Assembly: GCF_000499385.1 (NCBI RefSeq)
Contig: NW_013654864.1
Span: 1-10,096 of the forward strand
From: Eimeria necatrix
Taxonomy: Eukaryota > Apicomplexa > Conoidasida > Eucoccidiorida > Eimeriidae
Length of the DNA: 10,096 nucleotides
Direction: 5' to 3'
Made by a program: the position numbers and the translations under genes. Shown here in pieces: positions 1 through 9,399 of the stretch. The notes beneath the pieces are model-generated. The model was not told the DNA's origin. It ran no database searches and was given only the letters and a program-made list of their open reading frames with translations. Position 1 is the first letter of the stretch. Each line of letters opens with the position of its first letter.

Positions 1-90
1 TTTGAGCGTGACGGCAAGATAATAGACATTCTCACACTTTTCTCATGGAGTAATAAACTGCTTCGGCAGTGGCTGCAAAATGTGTGGAAG

Positions 91-133
91 CCTGAACGAA
101 TCAATAGTCCATCTGCATGAAGTTCGCTTCAGG
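91..133. repeat. Small inverted repeat inside repeat copy 1
   Basis: CCTGAACGAA at 91-100 faces TTCGCTTCAGG at 123-133, giving a 10-bp stem with one bulged base and a 22-nt loop. The stem bases are unchanged in the second copy (349-391), while the loop carries the single C/T difference (109/367). Two copies are too few to call this compensatory or selected. Confidence 0.55.
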
Positions 134-159
134 ATGACAAGCTAACAGTTCGGCAACCC

Positions 160-378
160 ATGAAACTGGCAATCAAGCGCGCGCATGCTTATCTGCAAGC
201 GGAGAAACTCTCTAATCTCAGTCAGTCTCTACTCCGCACGCCTTTGGTTTGCAACTTTAATGAGCGTGACGGCAAGATAATAGACATTCTCCCACTTTTC
301 TCATGCAGTGATAAACTGCTTCGGCAGTGGCTGCAAAATGTGTGGAAGCCTGAACGAATCAATAGTTCATCTGCATGA
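160..378 (+). other. Short open frame inside the tandem repeat; doubtful coding
   Basis: A 72-codon ATG frame starts in the single-copy middle of the repeat unit and ends at the TGA shared by both copies. The first copy carries the same frame, open from base 1 to the stop at 118-120. The frame is in fact open from just after that stop, so codons 121-159 could also belong to it. The peptide is basic, with a tail containing KLLRQWLQNVWKPERIN, and I recognise no family. There is no convincing splice or promoter context. Because all four differences between the copies are replacement changes, I consider it more likely a chance open frame than a gene. Confidence 0.12.
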
Positions 379-391
379 AGTTCGCTTCAGG
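349..391. repeat. Small inverted repeat inside repeat copy 2
   Basis: This is the same hairpin as at 91-133, carried by the second 258-bp copy. CCTGAACGAA at 349-358 pairs with TTCGCTTCAGG at 381-391, with one bulged base. Confidence 0.55.
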
Positions 392-401
392 ATGACAAGC
401 T

Positions 402-668
402 GTGTATCTCCGCGAACCACAAACAGGCAGTATACTGCGCTTAGGAACAGTGCTTAAAGCACGTGTCGCTTTTTTATCATAGTTGTTTTGACCTACGACC
501 TGCATGTTGGGCGAACGAGCCGAACTTGAGTCATCCGTATATATGCAAATGGATAATCGCAACTGCTTCGGCGCTGAAGCACAAGTGAAAAGACAAAATA
601 AGTTAGTTGTTAATTACGCAACCATACGTCATGGCCCAGCGGGCTCCTAAAACACTGCAATGTTGCGC
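402..668. other. Unassigned sequence between repeat and microsatellite
   Basis: I see no gene, RNA or repeat here. A reverse-strand frame of 67 codons (359-562) runs out of the tandem repeat and has no recognisable content. Confidence 0.6.
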
Positions 669-753
669 GCTAGCTAGCTAGCTAGCTAGCTAGCTAGCGG
701 CTAGCCAATTAGCTATCGAGCTTATTAGCTAGCTTTTTAGCTAGCTAGCCTTT
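669..753. repeat. GCTA microsatellite with degenerate flank
   Basis: Bases 669-698 are a perfect run of the tetranucleotide GCTA, seven and a half units long. To about 753 the same words (TTAGCTAGC, GCTAGCC, TAGCTAGCTAG) continue, interrupted by T runs and substitutions, as expected of an older part of the array that has decayed. The unit contains the self-complementary GCTAGC, so the whole tract can fold back on itself in many registers. Confidence 0.95.
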
Positions 754-1121
754 TAGAAAGTTTTTGATGCGAAAGTTACACTCTAAGTGTTAGACGCTCC
801 CACCACTTTTATGGTATCCTGCTGATTAGGTTCGGCGCAACTCGACGCACCGCCTGTCAAAGGTGTAAAACCAGTACGTCGCATCACGCTTTGTTCATGG
901 CTGATGGAATGCTTTTAAAGTAGACCCCATTCAACCTACCTAAGTTTAGACGTCAGAATGAAAGACGAGAGTTTGGAAGCAATAGCTCGCTATCACAATG
1001 TCACGACTGGCCGCAATCCAGTTCCGGGTTCATTGTACACAGACAGCCTTACGGAAGCATCATGGGCAGAAATGTCAATTCTAAAATGCAGCTGCGCATC
1101 TAGGACAACAGCCTCCTGCTG
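754..1121. other. Unassigned sequence
   Basis: I find no open frame worth reporting, no RNA gene and no repeat in this stretch. Confidence 0.6.
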
Positions 1122-1209
1122 AGTATCTCGTCTCTATATACAGGTCCACAAAGTACAATCCCTCTAGTATCTCGTGTTTATATACAGGTCCACAAAGTGC
1201 AATCCCTTC
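1122..1209. repeat. 44-bp tandem repeat, two copies
   Basis: The unit beginning AGTATCTCGT at 1122 repeats immediately at 1166. Both copies contain ATATACAGGTCCACAAAGT. They match at 39 of 44 positions, and three of the five differences lie inside the first 42 bases. With only two copies the array is probably a local slippage or unequal-exchange product. I see no promoter or binding-site logic, although each copy carries a TATATA core. Confidence 0.93.
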
Positions 1210-2221
1210 GCCAAAGTCCATGCAGAGGTACTAAACCACACAAAACTTCAACAGACACGCCAGAAAACGTCCTACGATTGAAAAAAAAGTACAGCAGCGA
1301 ATGGCAAGCGTACACCTTTCCCACGGACCTAGCTTTCTGCTGCTCCTCCGACGCATGACTAAACAATGCCTTGAGCCTCGTCATTATCTAACTGAGTCGG
1401 CGACGCAAGCTCCTAGCAGCCAAATAGCGCGTTTCAATGCAAAAAAATCGCTGACGGATTCTGTGTTGCCTCGCAGTGTGGCCTGGACGTGCACAGCGCA
1501 TGCGCTGCCGCCTGATGATAGCCAGTGTGCAGGAGCTCGCGAGCCATTAGTCTGCTGCATGCACCAACCTGTAGAAGTCCACTGTGCGCAGGACGCAACG
1601 ATGCTTAATCGCGGCAACGGCGAAAGGCGTTGTGAGTCCGATGTTAAGTAGCAAGCTCAAATGTCTTAGATGCCCTACAACCTACTTGGCTACACATCGG
1701 TCATCCAACGGAAGCACTACTTAGCTTCAGCATCGCTTCACAGGATCTGCAGTAAACGACTAATGCACGACGTGACGTTGGATATTTTTTCAAATATTGA
1801 AAGAAACACGAAGTGTTTTCTTCATAGACTTTGCTGCGAGTACTCAGCAAGCTAGTGTGATGGCCCACACCGATGCACTCCATGTTGGTGCGGGCATTAG
1901 CTTTTCAAGCTATCCAGAAGCGTGCAGGTCGGACAGTGTAAGAAACCTTTTAAGCACAAGTGCGTCATGTGGCCACTGCTTCCAACGTACATCCTTTGTA
2001 TTGCGTTCACAGCGAAGGGACACTCAATAGAGAGACGACCAGACCGAGATGCCCTACTTCGCTAAGCAGTGAATCTCATCATCATCACTCATTTCTCGTA
2101 TTTCGCGTGAATCTACCATGCTGACCATTCCACACTGTAGAGGCCATAGAGAAAGAGACAACTATGCAGTCTCTACCATCGTAGTGCCATACATCATGAG
2201 AACCCTAATCCGACTTCTCCA
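1210..2221. other. Unassigned sequence with overlapping chance frames
   Basis: A forward frame of 116 codons (1301-1651) and a reverse frame of 77 codons (1384-1617) overlap each other. The reverse peptide has several cysteines and no known motif. Shorter frames lie at 1670-2030. An A8 run sits near 1280, a weak fold-back (GAAAGAAACAC facing GTGTTTTCTTC, two mismatches) lies at about 1798-1825, and a short CATCATCATCAC run is near 2078. None of these supports a gene. Confidence 0.5.
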
Positions 2222-2350
2222 GCGGTAGCACATAATCATGCGTGCGGTCAGCTCGCCGCATGCGTGATCATGTGCGGTAGCGCATAATCACGCATGCGGC
2301 GAGCTGACCGCATGAGCTGACCGCATGCGTCTAAGCTAGCTGAGCTGATA
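2222..2350. repeat. Nested direct and inverted repeat cluster
   Basis: Several repeats are packed together. A 26-base direct repeat beginning GCGGTAGC lies at 2222-2247 and 2274-2299 with three differences. A perfect 25-bp inverted repeat pairs 2244-2268 with 2287-2311 around an 18-nt spacer, and that spacer holds its own small stem (TGCG/CGCA). Allowing a 4-nt bulge, the stem extends outward to 2237-2315. The 13-base word GAGCTGACCGCAT then occurs twice in tandem at 2301-2326, followed by AGCTAGCTGAGCTGA. The arms are rich in CG and GCATGC, unlike the surrounding DNA. Possible origins are a small fold-back element, a palindrome made by template switching, or a structured transcript. No target-site duplication is obvious. 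Confidence 0.92.
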
Positions 2351-2904
2351 CCCACGCTATAATTAGCACAGTACATATGAAACGCGTCCAGCTCCTAGAC
2401 TAGGTAATGAATATGACAGTTGTCTCCATGAATCAACAGTGCCGCCGCTGGCCTGCCCACATATTCGAAGGACCAGGGCTTTGGAGGCTCCACAGCCAAA
2501 CAAAACGAAAGCCAATATGTCTTGCAGCAGCCACTGGCTGCTCTGTGTACAACGACGCATGAAGCAAAGGAGCGAGCACGGGTACGCTGCACATTAGCTA
2601 CAATACAGCTATCTGTTGACAAACAAAGCAACTCCGTGTCAAATTAAGGCGGCTCATATGCAAAGGTCCACTAACTATGTGCAATCATCCGCAGCCCCCA
2701 GGAAATGAAATCTCAAATATTTTGTAACCGTCAGTCTGCCTGACGCGGCAATTCAACCGAATATGGTCATTAACGCAGACGCAGTATAACATGCTGTGCT
2801 TTCTCTCGTGTACGCTTGATTTTCATCTCCGATTCTTACAAGCTGGTGTATACGGCAAGTAGCATGAGCAAAGACCACCCTGCTGCTTGCACGTTTCTGC
2901 ACAG
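2351..2904. other. Unassigned sequence
   Basis: Two overlapping reverse frames of 65 and 78 codons (2363-2631) read the same DNA in different phases, which is typical of chance. I see no domains, RNA genes or repeats. Confidence 0.55.
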
Positions 2905-2957
2905 GAAGTAAGAGAATGAACGCCACGTTTTCTGTTTGCAGAGGAGACTATCGAAAG
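2905..2957 (+). other. Candidate short internal exon
   Basis: A very good 5' splice donor, AAG|GTGAGT, lies at 2955-2963. Just upstream is a good acceptor, TTTTCTGTTTGCAG, ending at 2941, and a second one, TTTCTGCACAG, ending at 2904. The outer pair defines a 53-nt exon with one phase free of stops, reading SKRMNATFSVCRGDYRK after two leading bases. The inner pair defines a 16-nt microexon (2942-2957). No partner exon can be identified in the window, and such signal pairs also occur by chance in 10 kb, so this is a hint only. Confidence 0.18.
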
Positions 2958-4655
2958 GTGAGTTACCTTTAACAAAGACCGCAGATCACAGCAAGGGGAA
3001 TGATGACCAGCAATTTGATTTGCTTGTCAATTCTGTTCGGACACATGCGCTGAGAAGCCCCCCCAGGTAAATAATTCCACAATTAATCCACGGCCTGTAA
3101 AGACAAGTTATTACGTTATGCAGCATTTGGAGCAAAACTTGCAGCGGGCACTGGCACACAGAACACGGGCCGTGACCAGGCACTTCACGATTGGTGTGCT
3201 GGCCACCGAAATGCAGTGATAACGACCTGCAGACGGGGTTCATGCCAGCAATTGATGAAACAAGCGCGCCGTAAAAAAAGCTTCTTAGCTTGATCTAGAG
3301 TGTTTTAAGAGCTACCTATGACTGGCAACCGAACCCTAGCATAGTACTCTGCACGCTCCATATCGCCGGGTCAGGCACAGACGCATATTTTCCAGAACAA
3401 ATCTGACACCAGTTGAAAGAAGTGCTGCAATACTTCTGCTGCAGTTGAAACTGGCACATGACATACAAGCTTCAACACGGTAAAGCAACAGCTCTGCTGA
3501 ACACTGCACTGTGGCACGCCGGCCACACAATTAGCACAGCACGGGGAAAAGCAGAAACTCCATTGCCCACAGCACTGAAAAGCGCTAAACAGAACCAAAG
3601 AGGATTAAAAACGCAACCGAGCTCCTTCTTATGCCACAAATGGTACCTCACTAAACGTGTACTGACTTCCCCCAACTTACTGGGGAACAGCAGCTCAGCA
3701 GCTGAATCAAGATCCTTGCAAAAGCGTTCCCCGACCTCCGCCATGCATGGAGTTCGCTACAAGTTGGCGTGGCAGTACAGACTGCATGCCATACATAAAC
3801 AACGCGCTGAGTGGCAGGGGTTAATGTAGAACACAGTTGCTTCATGAGAAGCGCTCGACACCGCGGGCAGAAATGACGAAAGCAGGACCTGTGAACAGCT
3901 ACACATTTCAAACTCAAGCCAAAGCTGCAATTATGTGGAGATAGGGTAGCCATAAAACATTGATCCGCAGCCGCACAAAGCCAACGCGCCAAGCTGTGCG
4001 AAGGCCGCAAAAGCCAGCACACTCCCCGCCTCTATGCTTGACTCTAAACGCAAAGTTGGGGTTAGCTTGATATGCACGGCCCATCGCTTCGACTGCCCTA
4101 GAAATATGTGCTAGCTGTGCATTGCAGGATATGATGCCTGTACGATATGGGCGTGTGCCAGCTAATATGACTTCGTTGTGCTGCATCGGCCTGTTTGCAC
4201 GCATCGATCTCCCCGTCGGTTGTGCAAGCAACTACATCGTTTACCTGCAGCCACTAATTGTTGTGGACCTAATTTGCGTCTAGTGCCTATCTATATAGGA
4301 GTTTCACTTCTGGTGCATGGGACAGTAGGCGCTTGACGCTACAAACCACAACCCAAATAACGGGAAGCTCCAGATTAAAACTTGGCGTGGGTCACAGTAA
4401 ATATATATGGATGGTTGAGGTAAAAGTGGCACTATGTAAGCCTACTTGCTGCAGCCCAACCAACAAAAACCCGCACCCATACTGCACTAATAACATCCAT
4501 CCGCATTTCCAACGCCAAAAGCTGCAGTGGCATGCATATGACGACGCTTATAGGATGTACTGTGGTGAGAAGTGAAGATATAAATAACTGCGAATGTCTC
4601 GCCATGGACACAAGGTACACTGCCATGGGCGTCTATGCAGCGAGCTGTTGCTCCG
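2958..4655. other. Long unassigned stretch with overlapping chance frames
   Basis: The longest frames of the window lie here: forward 3458-3829 (123 codons), reverse 3472-3744 (90), reverse 3651-4022 (123) and reverse 3914-4231 (105). They overlap on opposite strands, so at most one could be real in any part. The predicted peptides show no signal peptide, repeat, zinc-finger spacing or enzyme motif that I recognise. Cysteine and histidine residues in the reverse frames are not regularly spaced. A C7 run is near 3058-3064 and a TATA-like TCTATATAGG near 4289. I see no supported feature. Confidence 0.5.
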
Positions 4656-5014
4656 GAGCGTGAAGCTCATTACCCTTCTCCTAACCAACACATTTTCGAG
4701 ATAACGCACAGTCTGTGAAGATAACCGAAAATAACAATTTTAATAATGCTGTAACATCCAGCACATGATAAGAATCGCAGGGATGATGCTTTCTTTCTAT
4801 TATATGATTGTCGTTGTGGTATTCCGGAGGCGCTGTAGCGTAGAGCCCACCAAACTCTCTAGCAATCGCATCGCATTTTTAAGACAACGCACAGTCTTTG
4901 CACATCCAAAAGTAACCATTTTGGTGCGGCCCTAACATCTACCGCACGAAGACAAGAATCGCAAGGACGGCGTTTTCTTTCTGTTGTGTGGTTGTCCTTG
5001 TGATATTCCGGAAA
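4656..5014. repeat. Diverged tandem duplication, period about 183 bp
   Basis: Two copies lie head to tail, roughly 4656-4833 and 4834-5014. Shared anchors in the same order are AACGCACAGTCT (4703 and 4886), a match to AAGAATCGCA followed by TTTTCTTTCT-like pyrimidines, and ATTCCGGA (4821 and 5005). By eye identity is about 70 percent with small gaps, and many of the differences are transitions. That makes this duplication far older than the one at 1-401. A weaker likeness at about 5038-5110 may be the start of a third copy, but the spacing does not fit and I do not count it. No coding frame is shared between the copies. Confidence 0.8.
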
Positions 5015-6780
5015 TGCTTTTGCAGAAGCAAATGTCATCCCGGGAAGACCAACCACATTGCTATCAATAGCGTGCACTGAACGCATCATGCAACGCGCAG
5101 CAGGTCCCAATGCCACGCCTTTTGGAAGGCAAAAACCAGTTGCAATTGTTTATTTCAATGTGCGTGCAAGGGAGTCACTTCACTCTGCAGCGAGGTGAAA
5201 CCAACACTCCATTTAAAAGCCCGTAAATCCGAATTTCTCTTCGACAGAGTGCTTTACAAGCCTCGAACAACATTATACCTCGCTAGGTGAATGGAGACTG
5301 AAGCGAAAAGAACCCGTATGGGGTTGTGTTTTCTCAGTTCCCAGCGCCACGCAGCGCCTGGAGGTAGAAACAGCAAATCAACTCCCGTCAGAACATTCAA
5401 AGCCTCAACTGTTTTGAAAAGTGATATATGTTAAGAAGCACAGTTTCTTGACAACCTAGCCAGGGACTAGAAAATTGGAAGTGAACCGCCATGCATCTCA
5501 GATAACTCAACGAACTGTGCGTACGCGCATTGTTTTAGCCACACTTGCCTTAAGACCAAAACAAACGCACAGCCTCAAAAAAACGATAGAATCGTGTTGT
5601 GCTGATAAAGCTACCTCAAGTCAAATGAGCGTCATTTCACTGCAGATAACACGGTCCTCTAAGTGGTTTGGGCTACTGCTTTCGATGTGAACAACTAGCT
5701 AACGCTGCTCCTTGCTAAATCGCTTGCGACAGCTCATTTTACAAGCAGGTTACTCGCAGCTTTAACAACACGTACAGCCTTTATTAAGCCAGGGCGCGCT
5801 GCACAATGTCGCACAACGCACTGCGCTCACCTTACATAAGTGAACTAAACGCGAAGGCCTCGTCTTCTGCGACGTAACCCAGGACACAGACAAACACAAG
5901 CACACCAATATTAGAACGGGAACATAATTTACAATTTGTAGGTTTCCGTATAAAGAGCAAGTGCCACCAACCCTCCAGATGCCTGCACTGCATACTTATG
6001 GCGGAAAGCAGGCGCCCTCAAGACGCCACTTCACCATCATGAAGGAACTTCTATCCTCCTACTGCAGCTATAAGCACCAAACACGACGTGCCTCCGCATT
6101 CAAGTGACGCTGGAAATATGATTCCGCCGCACGCCACCACTAGCAGCGCAGTTGCACTGCAAAAACAGTGCTTACTACATGCAGTTGAATGATCCATGGG
6201 CACACTAAGCGCGTGCTTCACACTCACAAGTGTCTCGTGCGCACAACAAATAAAATCCAGATGGTAACGGTTATGCCTCATCATAGCCAAGACGTCTGGT
6301 GTAAGTGTGTCAGAGCATGTATGCAAAAGAGGGAAAAGGCTGAAAATTTGGTACCAACGCCAGGGAACCAAATGCTCGTGGGCACCTTGAAGGCGTATGC
6401 CGCAGTGGATCAGGAACTTGCAACCGGAAGAGTTGCATCAATTCGGAATGTTCATGGTAAAATCTAGTGAAGCTTCCGGCTACCCCTCGTGCTGTGAAAA
6501 CACTCCTTCGTGGCAGCAATTACTTCAAAGGGCGCACTGAGTAATTTCATCTTCACGTATAACGCAAATTGCCCGACATACGTGTTCATTGCAAAAAATG
6601 TGAAGAGCATTAATGTTCGTTCACTTTCCGCCCCTGCTTGTCAGCGTTTCCCAACTTTGCTGCACTGAATATCACAGCAGTATTTGGTGTAACTTACATC
6701 CTGTGAAGTTGCCCGGATGAACAAGCGTGCAGTCGTTAATGTATGAAATCTTGCCACCACTCGATATTTGTGCTTTTACA
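5015..6780. other. Long unassigned stretch
   Basis: Frames here are short: reverse 4859-5116 (85 codons), forward 5475-5690 (71), reverse 6051-6371 (106) and forward 6189-6467 (92). The last two overlap on opposite strands. No peptide is recognisable. A reverse-strand donor-like AAG|GTGAGC sits near 5831 but has no matching acceptor I trust. I find no repeats or RNA genes. Confidence 0.5.
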
Positions 6781-7082
6781 GAATCCACCTTCAAAACTTG
6801 TGCGTTTGATGCGCTGGACAGAGCGTCCATATGAGTGGAAGTCCCTGCGCCTGCGCGTGCTTGTGAAGGTGCCGATGAGACATTTGCTGTTCTGCTCATT
6901 CGGAAGCGCTTGCAAAGCATCAATCGCCACCAGCTGACCTGATTTAATTTCAGTCTGCCCTTGTTCTAAGGGTGTATCCGGGACTACAGAACTAGCCGCG
7001 AATGATGCTCTGCCTTGCAAGCAAAGGGCAGAGAAGACAGACACAATTTGTACTTCCTAAGGAAAGCAAGAACGCGGAATAA
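6781..7082 (+). other. Very tentative terminal exon
   Basis: An acceptor-like ATTTGTGCTTTTACAG ends at about 6780. One phase stays open after it, starting NPPSKLVRLMRWTERPYEW, to a TGA at 6935-6937, and an AATAAA hexamer follows at about 7077-7082. The order acceptor, short frame, stop, polyadenylation signal is what a last exon looks like. Each element is common, no upstream exon is visible, and reverse-strand frames of 83 and 102 codons (6672-6923, 6736-7044) cover the same bases. The peptide matches no family I know. Confidence 0.1.
7008..7033. repeat. Short hairpin
   Basis: CTCTGCCTTGC at 7008-7018 faces GCAAAGGGCAGAG at 7021-7033, forming an 11-bp stem with a 2-nt bulge and a 2-base gap between the arms. 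There is no T run after it and no gene nearby to terminate, so a function is not apparent. Confidence 0.6.
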
Positions 7083-9301
7083 ACTAACGAAGCCAAAAAG
7101 CTTGGGACTGCCATTTCACATACGCCCTTCGACCCAGCAAAACCAAGACAATGACGAAGCGGTCAAAAAGTCACAATCCGCGCTGGTTCTATCGACAATG
7201 TCGCCCCTCACATGGCGAGGCCCCGCCATCCTAGGAGACGAAGTGTATAGCGCCCGCAAGTCGGCACAGTTTGCCGTCGGTGTGCATGGTGCTTTTCGAG
7301 TTGTGTGCACTTTCAGCGTCTAAAAGGGTTAAGCTGCTACACCTTGAGGCCTCGACGAAGCTTGAGCTGCGCGCGTTGGGTCATGCATCTTGATGGTGGA
7401 TCACCGTTGAGCTCCTGCTTCGAACAGCAGCCAAACGCCTTCACACTCACTTCAGGCCAGCCATGAACTGGAAGCTAAGCGCGACCTACTAGCTGTGTTG
7501 TGTGGTCACAGAGTGGGCGCAGAAAAGGGAGCACCGTCATGTCCGTTCGTAACTGTTGCTGGTCATGCTATGTGAATTCCTAGAAATCATGCCAAGCAGA
7601 GGAGTGCAACGAATCTTCATTAATTTTCGAGATATGCTGTCCTCTCCAAAGGAGTTGAACGTAGTGCTTTAATAAATCAATGGCCTATTTGAACCATTCT
7701 TGATACAGAGATAGTACATAACGTTGATGGCCAGCATGCTAGCTTTTGCACGTTTTTATCTGTTATCGTTTATCAGGAAACGTGCGCTGCAAAATATTTA
7801 TGCGTCAGCAAAGCCTGACCGCTGCACACCGATGAACTCCACCAGGCAACGCCCACCAAGAATGGTGCCCTACAGTTGTGTGCCCACGTACTGCCTTCAG
7901 CCCAAAGTGTTCAACGCAGATACAAAACGGACGCAATTTAAGCTGAAATTTTGAGCAACAAATTTACAGGAAAATACATAAAGTGCACCGCTTGTGACGG
8001 CAATTCCTCTGTAGATAAAGACGCTCGGTGCGGGAAATCTTGAGTCAAAACCACAACTGCTTTGTTTGGACACCACGCAATTCTGAGATGATTTTTTACG
8101 TATTTGTCACACTCTATTCCATCCGTGCTTCACGATTATGCATTGTAGACCCATATGTCCTGGCGTGACAGCGATTTTCTTCACCAAGCCTGCACGTATA
8201 TGTTAACAACTACAACGTTCGCAAAGCGGCTTATTGCGATCCGCACCAGCTGTTAAGAAAGTTCAAGGGGTAAGCATCTGCTCTTAATGGATTTTGGAAT
8301 CACAAAAGGTAATGTAAAGAGCAAATACCAGCTACCACTGGGCCTCCGTTCTCAGAGCCAAAAGCAGTACGCAGCGTTCCTGCAAAATAGTTCGAAAGCA
8401 GTTTATTGTTTTCCAGAGTGGCGACGCCGCGCAGTGTTTTCCACACGTACACCCTAGGGCGTGCACGTTGGGTCCAGAGCCACTGGCTAGCCGGCGTCCT
8501 TCACTTGAAAGCAATGCGCTCACTAGAAATAGAGGCACTTCACACTCCCAATGTGGACTCAGACGCACAATATTCCCGTTCCATGGAATGCAGCATGAAG
8601 GAACAAATAAACAAAAAGTTTCTGGATGGTTGGCTAGTTGCACACACTACTCTGAGTTCACTGTGCACTTCAGCCTTTCACCATATTCGACCATTCAATG
8701 ATTCAGTGCTCCAAACAGTGAAGACACCTGTTGCGTGACGCACCAGCTGTGCAAGCTCTCGACAGGGAAACTGACATTGTATTGTGCCAGCCTACAGCCC
8801 ACGTAAACCGTAAGATACCGTACCACTGAGTCGTGGGAATAGCATTATTAATCGTGAAGCCTGAAACCCAGAACACTTGAACGAACACAGGGATTACACC
8901 CATGTAGTCGGCTGTGTGAGCCAGCCGCGCCCAAACTCAGTACCAGCAGCAACACAGCATACACACAAAACTAAGCAGAGACATATAACATTCATGCCAG
9001 AACAAATAAGCATGATCGCAGACTGTCTGGAGGCCTGCGCGCAGTGCCACTGGAATTGGTAAATAGTAGGGATCATGCTAAGCTGTGATGAGAAATTGCT
9101 GATTGCCCCGCCCGCATGCACCTGTCCTGGTGGGTGGCAGCCCATATATTTTGTACAAAAGATGCCCGCAGTCCTAGTGAGCTGCTCTCTGCACAGCTCA
9201 ACAAAGTTTGACACTCCCTGCACCCCAAATTCCTTTTAACCGCAATACGTCTTTACACTGAAGTCACTACGAAGGCTTCCATTTCTATTGTAAGCCTCCT
9301 C
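7083..9301. other. Long unassigned stretch
   Basis: Frames up to about 110 codons occur (forward 7015-7323 and 8406-8738; reverse 8332-8643 and 8894-9223), overlapping each other on both strands and carrying no recognisable domain. Polyadenylation-like AATAAA words occur near 7671 and 8606 without supporting context. I see no repeat, RNA gene or mobile element. Confidence 0.5.
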
Positions 9302-9328
9302 AGGTGTTGTTGAGTTAGGTGTTGTTGA
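9302..9328. repeat. 12-bp direct repeat, period 15
   Basis: AGGTGTTGTTGA occurs at 9302-9313 and again at 9317-9328, separated by three bases. It lies just upstream of the hairpin series at 9362. Confidence 0.9.
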
Positions 9329-9361
9329 ACGCATTAATCGTTCTCCGCAAGTGAACAACTA

Positions 9362-9379
9362 ACTATGCAAAGGCATAGT
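9362..9379. repeat. Perfect 7-bp hairpin
   Basis: ACTATGC at 9362-9368 pairs perfectly with GCATAGT at 9373-9379 across a 4-nt AAAG loop. It is the first of a run of hairpins reaching about 9476. Confidence 0.75.
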
Positions 9380-9399
9380 CAAAAGCGATGTAAAAGCAG

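Larger units (their letters stand above)
1..401. repeat. 258-bp tandem repeat, about 1.55 copies
   Basis: Bases 1-143 are repeated at 259-401 with an offset of exactly 258 and no gap. From base 3 onward only four substitutions separate the copies (34/292, 48/306, 52/310, 109/367), so the duplication is recent or homogenised. The window opens inside a copy, so the array may extend to the left. The right edge is sharp: identity stops at 143/401. The middle of the unit (144-258) is present once. The period is a multiple of three, and one frame is open in both copies up to a TGA at the same unit position (118-120 and 376-378). All four substitutions change the amino acid in that frame, which argues against selection on a protein. 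I read it as a minisatellite-like or satellite fragment. A decayed coding repeat remains possible. Confidence 0.9.

Noticed and set aside
1..401. CRISPR-like array
   Set aside because: The repeated block is 143 bp or more with a 258-bp period and only two partial copies, which does not resemble short repeats with regular spacers.
3458..4231. Frames of 123, 123, 105 and 90 codons on both strands as possible genes
   Set aside because: They overlap each other on opposite strands, their length is within what chance gives in 10 kb at this base composition, and none shows a recognisable domain, repeat or signal peptide.
4280..4300. TATA box at TCTATATAGG as a promoter
   Set aside because: No initiator, downstream frame or exon signal accompanies it, and TATA-like words recur elsewhere in the window, for example near 1135, 1180 and 4402.
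5038..5110. Third copy of the roughly 183-bp duplication
   Set aside because: A few words are alike (ACCAACCACA, AACGCGCAG), but the spacing is about 206 rather than 183 and the similarity is too weak to separate from chance by eye.
6672..7044. Reverse-strand exon bounded by a pyrimidine-rich acceptor near 7019 and a GTAAGT donor near 6690
   Set aside because: The frame open at the acceptor meets a stop at 6736 before the donor, and the frame open at the donor meets a TAG a short way upstream. No single phase spans the proposed exon.
7110..7145. tRNA-derived SINE with a box B-like TTCGACCC
   Set aside because: No box A lies at the right distance upstream, there is no acceptor-stem pairing, and no A-rich or simple-repeat tail follows.
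8600..8615. AATAAA words (also near 52, 6248 and 7671) as polyadenylation sites
   Set aside because: The hexamer occurs by chance several times in 10 kb, and no coding exon precedes these copies.
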